NCBI GenBank assembly: GCA_937946835.1
Contig: CALFAV010000033.1
Coordinates: 1-45,362 of the forward strand
Length of the DNA stretch: 45,362 nucleotides
Direction: 5' to 3'
DNA from: an uncultured Verrucomicrobiae bacterium
Lineage (GTDB): Bacteria; Verrucomicrobiota; Verrucomicrobiia; Limisphaerales; J093
The notes beneath the pieces were generated by a model that saw only the letters and a list, made by a program, of their open reading frames with translations, made no database searches and was not told where the DNA came from. Below, one piece after another: positions 23,264-31,901 of the stretch. The translations under genes and the position numbers were made by a program. Each line of letters opens with the position of its first letter. Positions within the stretch are counted from its first letter, which is position 1.

Positions 23264-25677
23264 ACGAGGGCAATGGTGGATTCACAGTGTTCAACGTGGA
23301 GACCGGGCGCGAGGCGCGCCTGGCGATGGAAGGGCTCTGGCTCACCGGACGCATTCTGCCGGTGGGCGCGCGGCTGCTGGTGGCCCACACCTTCCGCTCG
23401 GCGGAAGCGCAGCCGCTGGAGGTGGTGTATGCCTTCGCCCTGCCGCGCGACGCGGCGCTGCGGCGGTTCAGCATTCTCGGCGAGGGTTTCCGGGTGCGGT
23501 CGGCCCTCAGACCGGTCGAACAGGCGCGCAAGGAGTATGAGCAGGGTGTGGCCGAGGGGCATCTTTCCAGCCTGGCCCGGGTGTATCGGGATGGGCGGGT
23601 GAACCTCAGCGTCGGCAACATCCGGCCGGGCGAGCTGGTGAAGGTTTTCCTGGAGCTGGTCGCCGGGGTGGATTGGCGGGACGACGGTCTGCGGTTCCGG
23701 TTCCCCTTCACCTTGGCCCCATGCTACCACCGGGAGGCCCGGGCGGTCGAAGTCCAGCCGGGCGTGGGCGAACTGGAACTGCCAGAGGAAGAATTTGGCG
23801 ACGTCTTGTTGCCGCCGTACATGACGGATGCGGCCGCCCTGCACCAGGTGGGGTTTGACCTCTCCGTCCAGCTTGGCAACGAGCTGGCCGGCGTCAGCTC
23901 GCCCTCGCACGCCCTGCGGTTCCAGCTCACCGGTCCCGGCGCAGCGCGGGTTTCCCTGAGCCGGGAAGGAGCCGTGCCGGATCGCGACCTGGTCTTGGAC
24001 GTGCAGGCGCGCGAGGCCGCGCCGCGCTCTTGTGGTGGCGTCTGCCGCGACGGCCGGGCCCGGTTCACCGTGGTGGTGCCGTCGGTCTCGTTTGGCCGCA
24101 GCGCCAGGGCCACGCCCAGGTCGGTCGTGTTTGTGTTGGACCGCTCCGGTTCGATGGCGGGCGCGCCTCTGCAGCAGGCCAAAAAGGCGGTGGAAGCCTG
24201 CCTCGGCGCGTTGTCGGAGAAGGACCAGATGGGTTTCGTGGCCTTCGACACTGCGGTGGAGCTTTTCCAGTCCCAATTGGTGCCCTGCACCGCCGCGAAT
24301 CGCGAGAAGCTGCGCCGGTACCTGCAAGGCATCGAGGCGCAGGGTGGTACCGAACTGGCCGCGGGCATTCAGGCGGCCGTGCAGTTGGCCGGCCTTGGGG
24401 GAGCCGACCTCTTTGTCCTCACGGATGGCCAGGTGGCCGCTACCGAAGACATCCTGCGGGTGAGCCGGGCAGCGGGCGCGCGGCTGCACTGCCTGGGCAT
24501 CGGCGCGGCCAGTCAAGACCGGTTCCTGACGCTTTTGGCGCGGGAAACGGGCGGGGTCAGCCGCTTTGTCACCCCGCGCGAGCGGGTGGACACTGCGGCG
24601 CTGGAACTGTTCGCCGGGGCCGGGCGGCCGCTGGCTTCGGAGGTGAAGGTCAGCTTCGACGGCCTCGCCGGCGGCAAGGCGGTGCTAACGCCGCCCGCGG
24701 CGGTCTTCGAGGGCCACCCGCTGGTGGTCATGGGCGAGGCCGACACCAAAGAGGGCGGAACGCTCGATGTCGAGTGGGCCGCAGACCAGGGTCCCGGCCG
24801 GCTGCGGGTGGCCGTGAAGTTGGGTGACCCGCGTGATGGCGAAACCGTGCGGCTGTTACAGGGCGCCCGGCTGATCACCGACTGGGAAAGCCGGCTTACT
24901 GACGAATTGCCGGACGGGCGGCGTTCCACACGGAAAGCCCGCGACGAAAACCGGCTTGTGGCCCGGCTGGAGCAGCTCAGCCGCGATTACGGCCTGGCCA
25001 GTCGGGTCATGGCCCTCGTGGCTGTGGTCGAGCGCTTCGGGGACGATGCCTCGCGCCTGCCCACCACACGCGTTGTGCCGGTGGGAATGCCGGAGGACAC
25101 ATGCTTTGAAAGCTACTTTGGAGCGGTGCAACCTTTGGCGGTTCACGGCGTGGACCGGGCGCAGGTGGGCTTGGCGGAGAAGATACAAACTTTTCGAGCT
25201 CCCGTGGACATGCTCGACTTGACGCTTCGTGAGAGTTGTGCCACCTACCGCCGGTCTGATTCGGCAGCTTGGCAAGGGGTTCTGTGCGAGGCCGCGGGTA
25301 CAGAGGATGACCGCCTCATGGAGGCCGTGGCCCGTCTGTTGCCAGATGGCGGTCTGCCCGGTGCGTCGGAGCAAGAGCGGCTGTTGCGCAGCGCCGCGCT
25401 GCTGCTGGCCCTGCTGGGCGCCGGTTCGACGGCCCGGGTGGGTCCATTCCGGCTCCACGTGCAAAAGCTCGTCGGGTTTCTGAAGGGTGCCGCGGCGGAC
25501 GCGCCAAGCGACACTTCTCGGCAATTGATCGAAGATCTCGTGGCTCGCGCCGAATGTGGCACGGTCAGATCGCCCCAGCCGCGGGAGTGGATCGAGGCCC
25601 TGGTCTGCTGGGCACCCGAGCCGAGTGCCGTGGCGTGGACGCGCCTGGAACAGTGGGCGCGGGAGTTGTTGGACTAA
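23260..25677 (+). CDS. VIT and vWA domain protein, cytoplasmic
   Basis: A large protein of 805 residues combining an N-terminal VIT domain (about 10-140) and a von Willebrand A domain (about 285-455). The metal-ion adhesion site is complete: DRSGSM at about residue 294, the Thr in QGGTELAAGI near 363 and the Asp in LTDGQ near 388. The remaining 350 residues are mixed, with a helical C-terminal part (about 690-805). There is no signal peptide, membrane segment or sorting signal, unlike secreted VIT-vWA proteins. It is therefore probably a cytoplasmic scaffold or adaptor controlled by the upstream MerR gene. The function is not known. Confidence 0.9.
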   Translation: MNEGNGGFTVFNVETGREARLAMEGLWLTGRILPVGARLLVAHTFRSAEAQPLEVVYAFALPRDAALRRFSILGEGFRVRSALRPVEQARKEYEQGVAEGHLSSLARVYRDGRVNLSVGNIRPGELVKVFLELVAGVDWRDDGLRFRFPFTLAPCYHREARAVEVQPGVGELELPEEEFGDVLLPPYMTDAAALHQVGFDLSVQLGNELAGVSSPSHALRFQLTGPGAARVSLSREGAVPDRDLVLDVQAREAAPRSCGGVCRDGRARFTVVVPSVSFGRSARATPRSVVFVLDRSGSMAGAPLQQAKKAVEACLGALSEKDQMGFVAFDTAVELFQSQLVPCTAANREKLRRYLQGIEAQGGTELAAGIQAAVQLAGLGGADLFVLTDGQVAATEDILRVSRAAGARLHCLGIGAASQDRFLTLLARETGGVSRFVTPRERVDTAALELFAGAGRPLASEVKVSFDGLAGGKAVLTPPAAVFEGHPLVVMGEADTKEGGTLDVEWAADQGPGRLRVAVKLGDPRDGETVRLLQGARLITDWESRLTDELPDGRRSTRKARDENRLVARLEQLSRDYGLASRVMALVAVVERFGDDASRLPTTRVVPVGMPEDTCFESYFGAVQPLAVHGVDRAQVGLAEKIQTFRAPVDMLDLTLRESCATYRRSDSAAWQGVLCEAAGTEDDRLMEAVARLLPDGGLPGASEQERLLRSAALLLALLGAGSTARVGPFRLHVQKLVGFLKGAAADAPSDTSRQLIEDLVARAECGTVRSPQPREWIEALVCWAPEPSAVAWTRLEQWARELLD

Positions 25678-25841
25678 GGTCGGGGTGCTGCGCGCGATTG
25701 GCCAGTCGGGAGCACAAGACCCGGTCTCGGGGCTGGCCGGGCGACATTGGAGGTAGCTCCGGGCAAAGCCGACCGTGCTGGCCCGGCAGTCTTGCCAACC
25801 TGCGTTCCGCACGCCGCCGGGCTGGAAATCCCGCCGCGACG

Positions 25842-25858
25842 GCAGGCCGGAAGCCTGC
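25842..25858. repeat. REP-like palindrome, right of the MerR/vWA operon
   Basis: GCAGGC and GCCTGC flank CGGAA, a perfect 6-5-6 palindrome in the 280-bp convergent space after the vWA gene. Together with the palindrome at 22532-22546 it brackets the operon. I cannot tell from one window whether these are members of a genome-wide family. Confidence 0.4.
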
Positions 25859-25957
25859 GCTCCGAGCGTGGCGGCGGCCATTCTGGTGGCCGTAGCCGGC
25901 GGCACCTTCCCGCCCGGGGTTCCGGCGCCGACGCAGCGGCGCTCTATCTTGCCAACC

Positions 25958-27010
25958 CTACCTCGCCAGCGCCGCTTCGCTGGTGGCCATCGCGAAATCG
26001 TCCAGATACACGATCGAATCGGCCTCGTTGACGGTGGTCGGTATCGCGACGACGCGATTGCCGACGCGCTCGGGCTCCGGGATCGGCCACTCGAAGTTCG
26101 GGGTCACCCCGCCGATCCATTCCGCCAGTTTGAGCCAGGGTTGTCCGGCCTCGCGAATCCAGAGTTCATAGGCGCCCTGCGCCCCGGAAGTATCCACGTG
26201 GATGCGCACCTGGTACCAGCGGCCGGCGAGCAGCGGCATGGCGCTCAGATTCTGGTACAGCTTGTTGCGGTTGTAATCCGGCACGGCGCGGTGGTTGGCC
26301 AGTGGGGCAACGAACGACCAGAACCACCCGCCCGGCGGCGCCTGGATCGGCCGACCCTCGTCCGGACCGGTCTCGGTGTGCCAGCCGAGCAGCCAGGCGA
26401 AGCGCTCACGGGTGCAGGGATACGGTCCCCGACACGGATAGAGGAACTTGCTGCGCGCAAAGCGGCTCTCCGGGGTGGCGTAGATCCAGAATTGGAACCA
26501 CACGTTGGCCGGGACCGTCGTCAGCGGCGCCTCCTCCCCGCCGTACTTGAGCCAGTAGTCGGTCTGCGGGTAAGGGAAGTTCGGCGGGTTGGGCGCGGTC
26601 GAAGGCCGTGACTCCAGCACCAGCACGCGCGAATTACGGACCGGATCGAAGCGCGTGTACAGGTAGCCGCTGCCGCGGCGGAAGTGCGAATTGATCGCCT
26701 TCACATCGGCCCAGCCGCGCGCCCGGAAGGCGACTTCGGCGTTGGTGGCGTCCCGCGCCACGTCGTATTCGAAGTCGTCGAACAGCACCGGGCCGATCGA
26801 GCCCCCGCCGGAGCCGCCGCTCCCGACGTGGTCGCCGCCGGCGCCGCTGGGGTTGTGGCTGCCACGGTCTGCATAGCCCACCATCAATGCGACCATCACC
26901 GCCGAGGCCGCGGCGGCGGAGGCCAAATTGACCGCGAACAGGGAACGCTTCAGGCGAGGTCGCCCGAAGAAAGAGGCAGCGCTGTGGGCCTGATCCGATT
27001 CAGGGGACAT
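25958..27010 (-). CDS. Membrane-anchored beta-sandwich (concanavalin-like) protein, unknown function
   Basis: A 350-residue protein not assigned to a known gene. Residues about 24-46 form one membrane segment after a basic cytoplasmic tail. A Gly/Ser-rich linker (about 50-72) follows, then a soluble domain to the end. Its opening, VLFDDFEYDVARD, and later WYQVRIHVDTS and SIVYLDDFAMAT are typical of concanavalin A-like jelly-roll domains of polysaccharide lyases or lectins. A carbohydrate-binding role is an inference; I see no catalytic signature. It converges on the vWA gene. A promoter-like pair sits almost at its start (27020-27048). Confidence 0.75.
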   Translation of the reverse strand: MSPESDQAHSAASFFGRPRLKRSLFAVNLASAAAASAVMVALMVGYADRGSHNPSGAGGDHVGSGGSGGGSIGPVLFDDFEYDVARDATNAEVAFRARGWADVKAINSHFRRGSGYLYTRFDPVRNSRVLVLESRPSTAPNPPNFPYPQTDYWLKYGGEEAPLTTVPANVWFQFWIYATPESRFARSKFLYPCRGPYPCTRERFAWLLGWHTETGPDEGRPIQAPPGGWFWSFVAPLANHRAVPDYNRNKLYQNLSAMPLLAGRWYQVRIHVDTSGAQGAYELWIREAGQPWLKLAEWIGGVTPNFEWPIPEPERVGNRVVAIPTTVNEADSIVYLDDFAMATSEAALAR

Positions 27011-27447
27011 GTTGGCTCAAGTGTATCACCGCCCCGGCAGGACACCAAATCCGGGAAAAGGCCATCCGCCGGCAGGCAGGGTTTAGGATTAATCGCCACT
27101 TCTGGAACCCGGCGTGCCGGCCGGACTTCTCCCCGGTACCGTGGAGGGAAGACCCGGCCCTGCGGCGGACATGCCTCCCGGTTGCTCCCGTCCGTAACCC
27201 GGACCCGACTAACCCCGGGCCGAACGACCAACCGACTCGTTGCCGGCGGCCCGCTGGCCCGGTGCCGGACGGGTCTTTTCGGGTCAGGGGCGCCCGGTGG
27301 ACGGTTTTTCGCGTCTTGCTGCGGGTCCGGTCTTGGCGGGGGTCGCTCCACCCCGTCCGGGCACCCAGGGGAGCCGCGCCCCAAAGCCGGCGGAGCCCGA
27401 CTCCGGACTTCCGTTCCGGCCGGCGGTGATGTTCAGTGGGCGCCTTT
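27011..27447. other. Intergenic region between the beta-sandwich gene and fabD
   Basis: This 437-bp divergent space contains a candidate promoter for the minus-strand gene (27020-27048). I see no protein-like frame; in particular there is no rpmF, plsX or fabH, genes often found before fabD. No clear promoter for fabD was found. Confidence 0.5.
27020..27048 (-). promoter_or_regulatory. Candidate promoter of the beta-sandwich gene
   Basis: Read on the minus strand, TTGGTG (27048-27043) is followed after 17 bp by TACACT (27025-27020), matching 3 of 6 and 4 of 6 consensus bases. The -10 would lie only 9 bp before the ATG at 27010, so the transcript would be nearly leaderless. Confidence 0.35.
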
Positions 27448-28377
27448 ATGTCGAAAACCGCGTTGTTGTTTGCCGGGCAGGGCGCCCAAGTGGTGGGCAT
27501 GGGGCGGGATCTGGCCGGGGCTTTCCCCGCGGCGCGTGCCCGTTTCGAGGAGGCCAACGCCCTGGTGGGCTACGATCTGGCCCGGATTTGCTTCGAAGGC
27601 CCCGAGCAGGTTCTGACGCAGACCGAGCACGCCCAGCCGGGCATTTATCTGGTGGGCTGGGTGGCGTTCGAGTTGTTGCAGGCCAGCGTGCCGGGGTTTG
27701 AATTCCACGCCACCGCCGGCCTGTCGCTGGGCGAGTTCACCGCCTTGGCGGCGGCCGGGGCGCTGAGTTTTGCGGACGGTCTGCGGCTGGTGCGGGCGCG
27801 CGGCCGTTTCATGCAGGCGGCCTGCGAAGCCACGCGCGGCGGCATGGCGGCCATTCTGGGGCTGGAGGAAAACGCGGTGCGGCAAGTGTGCGCCGAGGCG
27901 GGCGTGGAACCGGCCAACCTCAACTGCCCCGGTCAGGTGGTCATTTCCGGTCCGGCCGACCGCCTTGCCGTGGCCTGCGATCTGGCCCGGGCGCGCGGCG
28001 CACGGCGGGCCGTGCCGTTGCCGGTGGCCGGCGCGTATCACTCGCGGTTAATGACCCCGGCGGAGGGACCTTTGGGGGAGGCCCTGGCGGCGGTGCCCGT
28101 GGGGGCCCCGCGCGTGCCGGTGGTGGCCAACGTGACCGCCCGGCCGCACGGCGGGCCGGAGCAAATCCGCGCGCTGCTGGTCCGTCAGGTGACCGCGCCG
28201 GTGCTTTGGGAGGCTTCGATGCGCTGGTTGTTGGCCGAGGGGTTCACCCGGTTCATCGAATTGGGGCCGGGCACCACCTTGAGCGGTTTTCTCAAGCGCA
28301 TTGACAAGTCCGCGCAGGTGTTGAACGTGGCGGACGTGCCCAGCCTCGAGGTCACCGCCCGGGCGCTGGCCGCGTGA
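27448..28377 (+). CDS. fabD: Malonyl-CoA:ACP transacylase FabD
   Basis: FabD transfers malonyl from CoA to acyl carrier protein to supply chain extension in fatty-acid synthesis. The 309-residue product starts MSKTALLFAGQGAQ, the family N-terminus with the conserved Gln, has the nucleophile elbow GLSLGEFTAL (Ser near residue 95), and the catalytic His in VAGAYHSRLM (about residue 199). The ATG at 27448 is preferred over an upstream start at 27436. It is followed after 20 bp by fabG and belongs to the fabD-fabG-acpP-fabF series. Confidence 0.95.
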   Translation: MSKTALLFAGQGAQVVGMGRDLAGAFPAARARFEEANALVGYDLARICFEGPEQVLTQTEHAQPGIYLVGWVAFELLQASVPGFEFHATAGLSLGEFTALAAAGALSFADGLRLVRARGRFMQAACEATRGGMAAILGLEENAVRQVCAEAGVEPANLNCPGQVVISGPADRLAVACDLARARGARRAVPLPVAGAYHSRLMTPAEGPLGEALAAVPVGAPRVPVVANVTARPHGGPEQIRALLVRQVTAPVLWEASMRWLLAEGFTRFIELGPGTTLSGFLKRIDKSAQVLNVADVPSLEVTARALAA

Positions 28378-28397
28378 GGAATCCCGACTTTTCCGTC

Positions 28398-29141
28398 ATG
28401 AGCGAACTGTTGAATCAAGTGGCCGTGGTCACCGGCGCCGGGCGCGGCATCGGCCGGGCCATCGCCCTGGAACTGGCCGGGGCCGGCGCGGACGTGGCCT
28501 GCGTGTCCCGCACCGCTGAAAACGCCGAGAAAGTGGCCGCCGAGGTCCGCGCCAGGGGCCGGCGCGCCTGGGCGCACGCCCTGGACGTGGCCGACGCCGC
28601 GGCGGTCAACGCGGCCGCCGAAGCCATCCTCGCCGCCGCCGGGCGGGTGGACATCCTGGTCAACAACGCGGGCATCACCCGCGACGGGTTGTTGATGCGG
28701 ATGAGCGACGCGGACTGGGACGGGGTGCTGGCGACCAATCTCAAGGGCGCGTTTTTGTTCACCCGGGCCCTGTCCCGCGCGTTTTTGAAGCAGCGTTCCG
28801 GCTGCATCCTCAATGTGGCCTCGGTGATCGGCCTGCGCGGCAACGCCGGCCAGGCCAATTACGCCGCCAGCAAGGCCGCCCTGATCGGGTTCACCAAGTC
28901 GGTCGCGCGCGAATTCGCCTCGCGCGGCATCACGGTCAATGCCCTGGCGCCGGGCTTCATCGAGACGGACATGACCGGCGTGCTGTCGGCCGAGTTGCGC
29001 CAGACGATTCTGGGGCAGATTCCCCTGGGCCGGTTCGGGCAGCCGGAGGACATCGCCCGCGCGGCGCGCTTCCTGGCCGGGCCCGGCGGCCGCTACATCA
29101 CCGGCCAGGTGCTGGTGGTGGACGGCGGGATGGTGATGTGA
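28398..29141 (+). CDS. fabG: 3-oxoacyl-ACP reductase FabG
   Basis: FabG reduces 3-oxoacyl-ACP with NADPH. The 247-residue short-chain dehydrogenase has the cofactor loop TGAGRGIGRA (about residues 12-21), NNAG near 88, catalytic Ser in NVASVIG (about 140) and YAASK (about 153-157), and ends in the family-typical VDGGMVM. The ATG at 28398 was chosen; a GTG at 28374 that overlaps the fabD stop is also possible. Context with fabD, acpP and fabF makes the specific FabG assignment safe. Confidence 0.95.
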   Translation: MSELLNQVAVVTGAGRGIGRAIALELAGAGADVACVSRTAENAEKVAAEVRARGRRAWAHALDVADAAAVNAAAEAILAAAGRVDILVNNAGITRDGLLMRMSDADWDGVLATNLKGAFLFTRALSRAFLKQRSGCILNVASVIGLRGNAGQANYAASKAALIGFTKSVAREFASRGITVNALAPGFIETDMTGVLSAELRQTILGQIPLGRFGQPEDIARAARFLAGPGGRYITGQVLVVDGGMVM

Positions 29142-29161
29142 CGCGGTGGGCGCGCGGCGGG

Positions 29162-29197
29162 GGAAAACCGGGCAACGCGCGTCGCCGGCAGTTTTCC
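29162..29197. terminator. Hairpin between fabG and acpP
   Basis: GGAAAAC (29162-29168) pairs with GTTTTCC (29191-29197), and inner CGG (29169-29171) can pair with CCG (29185-29187 region). It lies just before the acpP promoter and may end or weaken fabDG transcripts. There is no T-run of note after it. Confidence 0.35.
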
Positions 29198-29206
29198 AAT
29201 CCGGGC

Positions 29207-29235
29207 TTGACGCTCCGGGGGGTGTTGCATAGACA
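29207..29235 (+). promoter_or_regulatory. Sigma-70-type promoter of acpP
   Basis: TTGACG (29207-29212) and TAGACA (29230-29235) are separated by exactly 17 bp, matching 5 of 6 and 3 of 6 consensus bases. The start of acpP is 27 bp after the -10, leaving a short 5' leader. The same layout recurs at 38867-38895. Confidence 0.55.
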
Positions 29236-29262
29236 CACCCGCAACACGAAACCGAACAACAC

Positions 29263-29508
29263 ATGGCTTCAGAAAAAACGGTAGAGGAGAAAGTGCGCGA
29301 GATCGTCGTGGACCAGCTCGGCGTCAAACCCGAACAGGTGACGCCCGAGGCCAAGTTCATCGAGGATTTGGGCGCGGATTCGTTGGACGTGGTCGAACTG
29401 GTCATGGCGCTGGAGGAGGAGTTCGGGCACGAGATTCCCGACGAAGAGGCGGAGAAACTGACCACCGTGGGCGACGTGGTCAAATACATCGAGGACCTGC
29501 GCAAGTAG
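29263..29508 (+). CDS. acpP: Acyl carrier protein
   Basis: ACP carries growing fatty-acyl chains on a phosphopantetheine arm. The 81-residue acidic protein has the attachment site Ser in [19 protein letters not shown] (about residues 36-54) and the conserved [10 protein letters not shown] lead-in. Its length is typical (about 78-82). It is preceded by its own promoter, which fits the high expression ACP needs, and followed 65 bp later by fabF. Confidence 0.97.
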   Translation: MASEKTVEEKVREIVVDQLGVKPEQVTPEAKFIEDLGADSLDVVELVMALEEEFGHEIPDEEAEKLTTVGDVVKYIEDLRK

Positions 29509-29573
29509 CCGCCGGTTGAGCAGGTTCGGGGCAGCCACGGCTGGCCATCAGCAGCGCGCTGCCCCGTTGTTTT

Positions 29574-30827
29574 ATGGGTTGGACCGATCGCAGAGTGGTC
29601 GTCACCGGACTGGGCGTCGTCACGCCCCTGGGCTGCGACCTGGAGACCTTCTGGCGCCGGCTGCTGGCGGGCGACTGCGGCGTGGACCGGATCACGCTCT
29701 TTGACCCGGCGCCGTTTGACACCCAGATCGCCGCCGAGGTGCGGGAGTTCGACGCCACCCCCGCCTTTCCCTCGCCCAAAGACGAGCGGCGCACCGACCG
29801 GTACGAAAAATTCGGCGTGCTGGCCGCCCACCTGGCCCTGCAGGACTCGGGGCTGGACCTGAACCGGGTGGACCTGGACCGGGTGGGGGTGTTCCTCGGC
29901 TCGGGCATCGGCGGGCTGTACACCACCGAGGAGCAGCACAAAATCCTGCTCAACCGCGGCCCGGGCCGGCTTTCGCCGTTCATGATCCCGATGCTCATCC
30001 TGAACATGGCCTCGGGCCTGTTCTCGATGTACCGCGGCCTGCGCGGCCCGAACCTGGCCACCTGCTCGGCCTGCGCCACCGCCTCCCATGCCATCGGCGA
30101 GGCCTGGCGCACCGTCAAGATGGGCGATGCGCAGGTCATGTTCGCCGGCGGCAGCGAGGCCACCATCACCCCGCTGGGCATCGGCGGCTTCTGCGCCATG
30201 AAGGCCATGAGCACCCGCAACGCCGAGCCCAAGCGCGCCTCCCGGCCCTTCGACCGCGGCCGCGACGGCTTTGTCATGGGTGAAGGCGCCGGCGTCATCG
30301 TGCTGGAGGAACTGGAGCACGCCAAAGCCCGGGGCGCCCGCATCTATTGCGAACTGGTGGGCTACGGCAACACCGCCGACGCCCATCACATGACCGCGCC
30401 CTCCCCCCACGGCGAGGGTGCCGCCCGGTGCATGCGCATGGCCCTGAACCGCGCCGGCCTCAACCCGGAGGACATCACCTACATCAACGCCCACGGCACC
30501 TCCACCCCGCAGGGGGACATCTGCGAAACCCAGGCCATCAAAACCGTCTTCGGCGACCACGCCCGCAAGCTGGCGGTCAGCTCGACCAAGGGCGCCACCG
30601 GCCACATGCTCGGCGCGGCCGGCGCGGTGGAGATGGTCATTTGTGCCAAGGCCATCCAGACCGGCGCGGTGCCGCCCACGATCAACCTGGACGACCCGGA
30701 CCCGGAGTGCGACCTGGACTACGTGCCGCACACCGCCCGGGAGATGCCGGTCCATGCCATTGTGAACAACAGCTTCGGTTTCGGCGGCCACAACGCCTCG
30801 CTCGTGGCCCGGCGGTTCACCGGCTGA
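29574..30827 (+). CDS. fabF: 3-oxoacyl-ACP synthase II FabF
   Basis: FabF condenses malonyl-ACP with acyl-ACP to elongate fatty acids. The 417-residue protein starts [19 protein letters not shown]. The catalytic triad is complete: Cys in [10 protein letters not shown] (about residue 164; the second Cys aligns with the nucleophile), His in NAHGTSTP (about 304) and His in [12 protein letters not shown] (about 341). The final [10 protein letters not shown] motif (about 400-409) is also typical. It is the last gene of the cluster and converges with the CbiX-type gene 56 bp away. Confidence 0.96.
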   Translation: MGWTDRRVVVTGLGVVTPLGCDLETFWRRLLAGDCGVDRITLFDPAPFDTQIAAEVREFDATPAFPSPKDERRTDRYEKFGVLAAHLALQDSGLDLNRVDLDRVGVFLGSGIGGLYTTEEQHKILLNRGPGRLSPFMIPMLILNMASGLFSMYRGLRGPNLATCSACATASHAIGEAWRTVKMGDAQVMFAGGSEATITPLGIGGFCAMKAMSTRNAEPKRASRPFDRGRDGFVMGEGAGVIVLEELEHAKARGARIYCELVGYGNTADAHHMTAPSPHGEGAARCMRMALNRAGLNPEDITYINAHGTSTPQGDICETQAIKTVFGDHARKLAVSSTKGATGHMLGAAGAVEMVICAKAIQTGAVPPTINLDDPDPECDLDYVPHTAREMPVHAIVNNSFGFGGHNASLVARRFTG

Positions 30828-30883
30828 ACCCGCCCAAGCTCCCGCGGGCCGGGGCGAGCGCTGCTTCCCGCCAGGGCCGGGAA

Positions 30884-31741
30884 TCACCCGGGCCGCCCCC
30901 ATCCGGCCGCTTCACGCACCCGCTCCAAGATGACGTCCGCCAACTCCGGGGCTTCGCCCAGCCCGGCGGCGTACCAGATCAGTTTGCCCGCGCGCTCGGT
31001 GGGATTGCGCCAGGGTGCCAACCCGGCCTGCAATCGGGCCTGCACCCGCTCGGCCGATTCGCCCAGCAGCACCGGGATGTCCTCCGCCGCGTGCAGGCCG
31101 TCACTGATGAACAACGCCACCACCACCACCCAGCGGGTTGGGGCGGCCGCCACCGCCTCGGCCACCCGCGGCGCAATTTCCATGTAGGCCGGCTGCACCG
31201 CCGCATAGCCGCTGCGTTCGCGCAGCCGCGCCACCTGCATTTCCACCGCCCGGCGCGAGCGGTCCGAGCGTTCCGTGCCGTGCCCCACCACCACCAGGGT
31301 GGTTTCCTCGGGCCGCGGTGCCCGGGGGAAGGGATGTTGCGCCACCGCGGTCCGGGCGCGCTCAAGGAGCAGTTCGGCCAGGCGCGGGTGCGTGCCCACC
31401 GGGTGGGTGTAGTACAGGAGCCGGCCGCCGCGTTGTTGAACCCGGGGGAAATCCGCGGCTCCGGCCACTTTCAAGCCCAGGGTCTGCGGGATCACCTCCT
31501 CCACGAAATACCCCGGCCCGGTCATCAACGGGACCACAAACACCCGGGGCGTCCGCGCCGCGTCCACGCTGGCCAGCAGGCCGGGCTCCTGTTTCCAAAA
31601 GCAGGCCGTCACCGCCGCAAACCGGCCGCTCCGGCGCAGGGCGGCGGCCTGAACTTCCGCGGGCCGGGCCGAGGCCCGGTTCACCGTGGACCCGTGAGCC
31701 AGCAGCAGCAGCGTGGCATCGCCAAAGGCGTCTTCCCGCAT
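30884..31741 (-). CDS. Tandem CbiX-type sirohydrochlorin chelatase-like protein
   Basis: CbiX-family enzymes insert Co or Fe into sirohydrochlorin for cobalamin or siroheme. This 285-residue protein contains two copies: one starts at LLLLAHGS (about residues 11-18), the second at LVVVGHGTERSDRSR (about 148-162), each with the metal-ligating His. The ATG at 31741 has AGGAGGG 5 bp upstream, a very good ribosome site; the frame is open to 31978 but without family similarity. No other cobalamin or siroheme gene is nearby, so substrate and metal stay open. It is divergent from cinA. Confidence 0.87.
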   Translation of the reverse strand: MREDAFGDATLLLLAHGSTVNRASARPAEVQAAALRRSGRFAAVTACFWKQEPGLLASVDAARTPRVFVVPLMTGPGYFVEEVIPQTLGLKVAGAADFPRVQQRGGRLLYYTHPVGTHPRLAELLLERARTAVAQHPFPRAPRPEETTLVVVGHGTERSDRSRRAVEMQVARLRERSGYAAVQPAYMEIAPRVAEAVAAAPTRWVVVVALFISDGLHAAEDIPVLLGESAERVQARLQAGLAPWRNPTERAGKLIWYAAGLGEAPELADVILERVREAAGWGRPG

Positions 31742-31901
31742 CGCAACCCTCCTTAGCCCGCCCGGACCGCGCCTGCAAGCCGACCGGGAAAAGGCGGGCA
31801 GCACCGGTGACTTCCGGCCGGGCGGGCGCCCGGGATTTGAGTTTACGGCGCATCGCGCTCGTTCGTTGCCGCTTCGTCCCTGCGGCTCTAGCCTCCCCCC
31901 G

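Noticed and set aside
28185-30902. A 905-codon open frame on the minus strand
   Set aside because: It is antisense to the end of fabD and to fabG, acpP and fabF, all securely identified. The composition is typical of a shadow frame.
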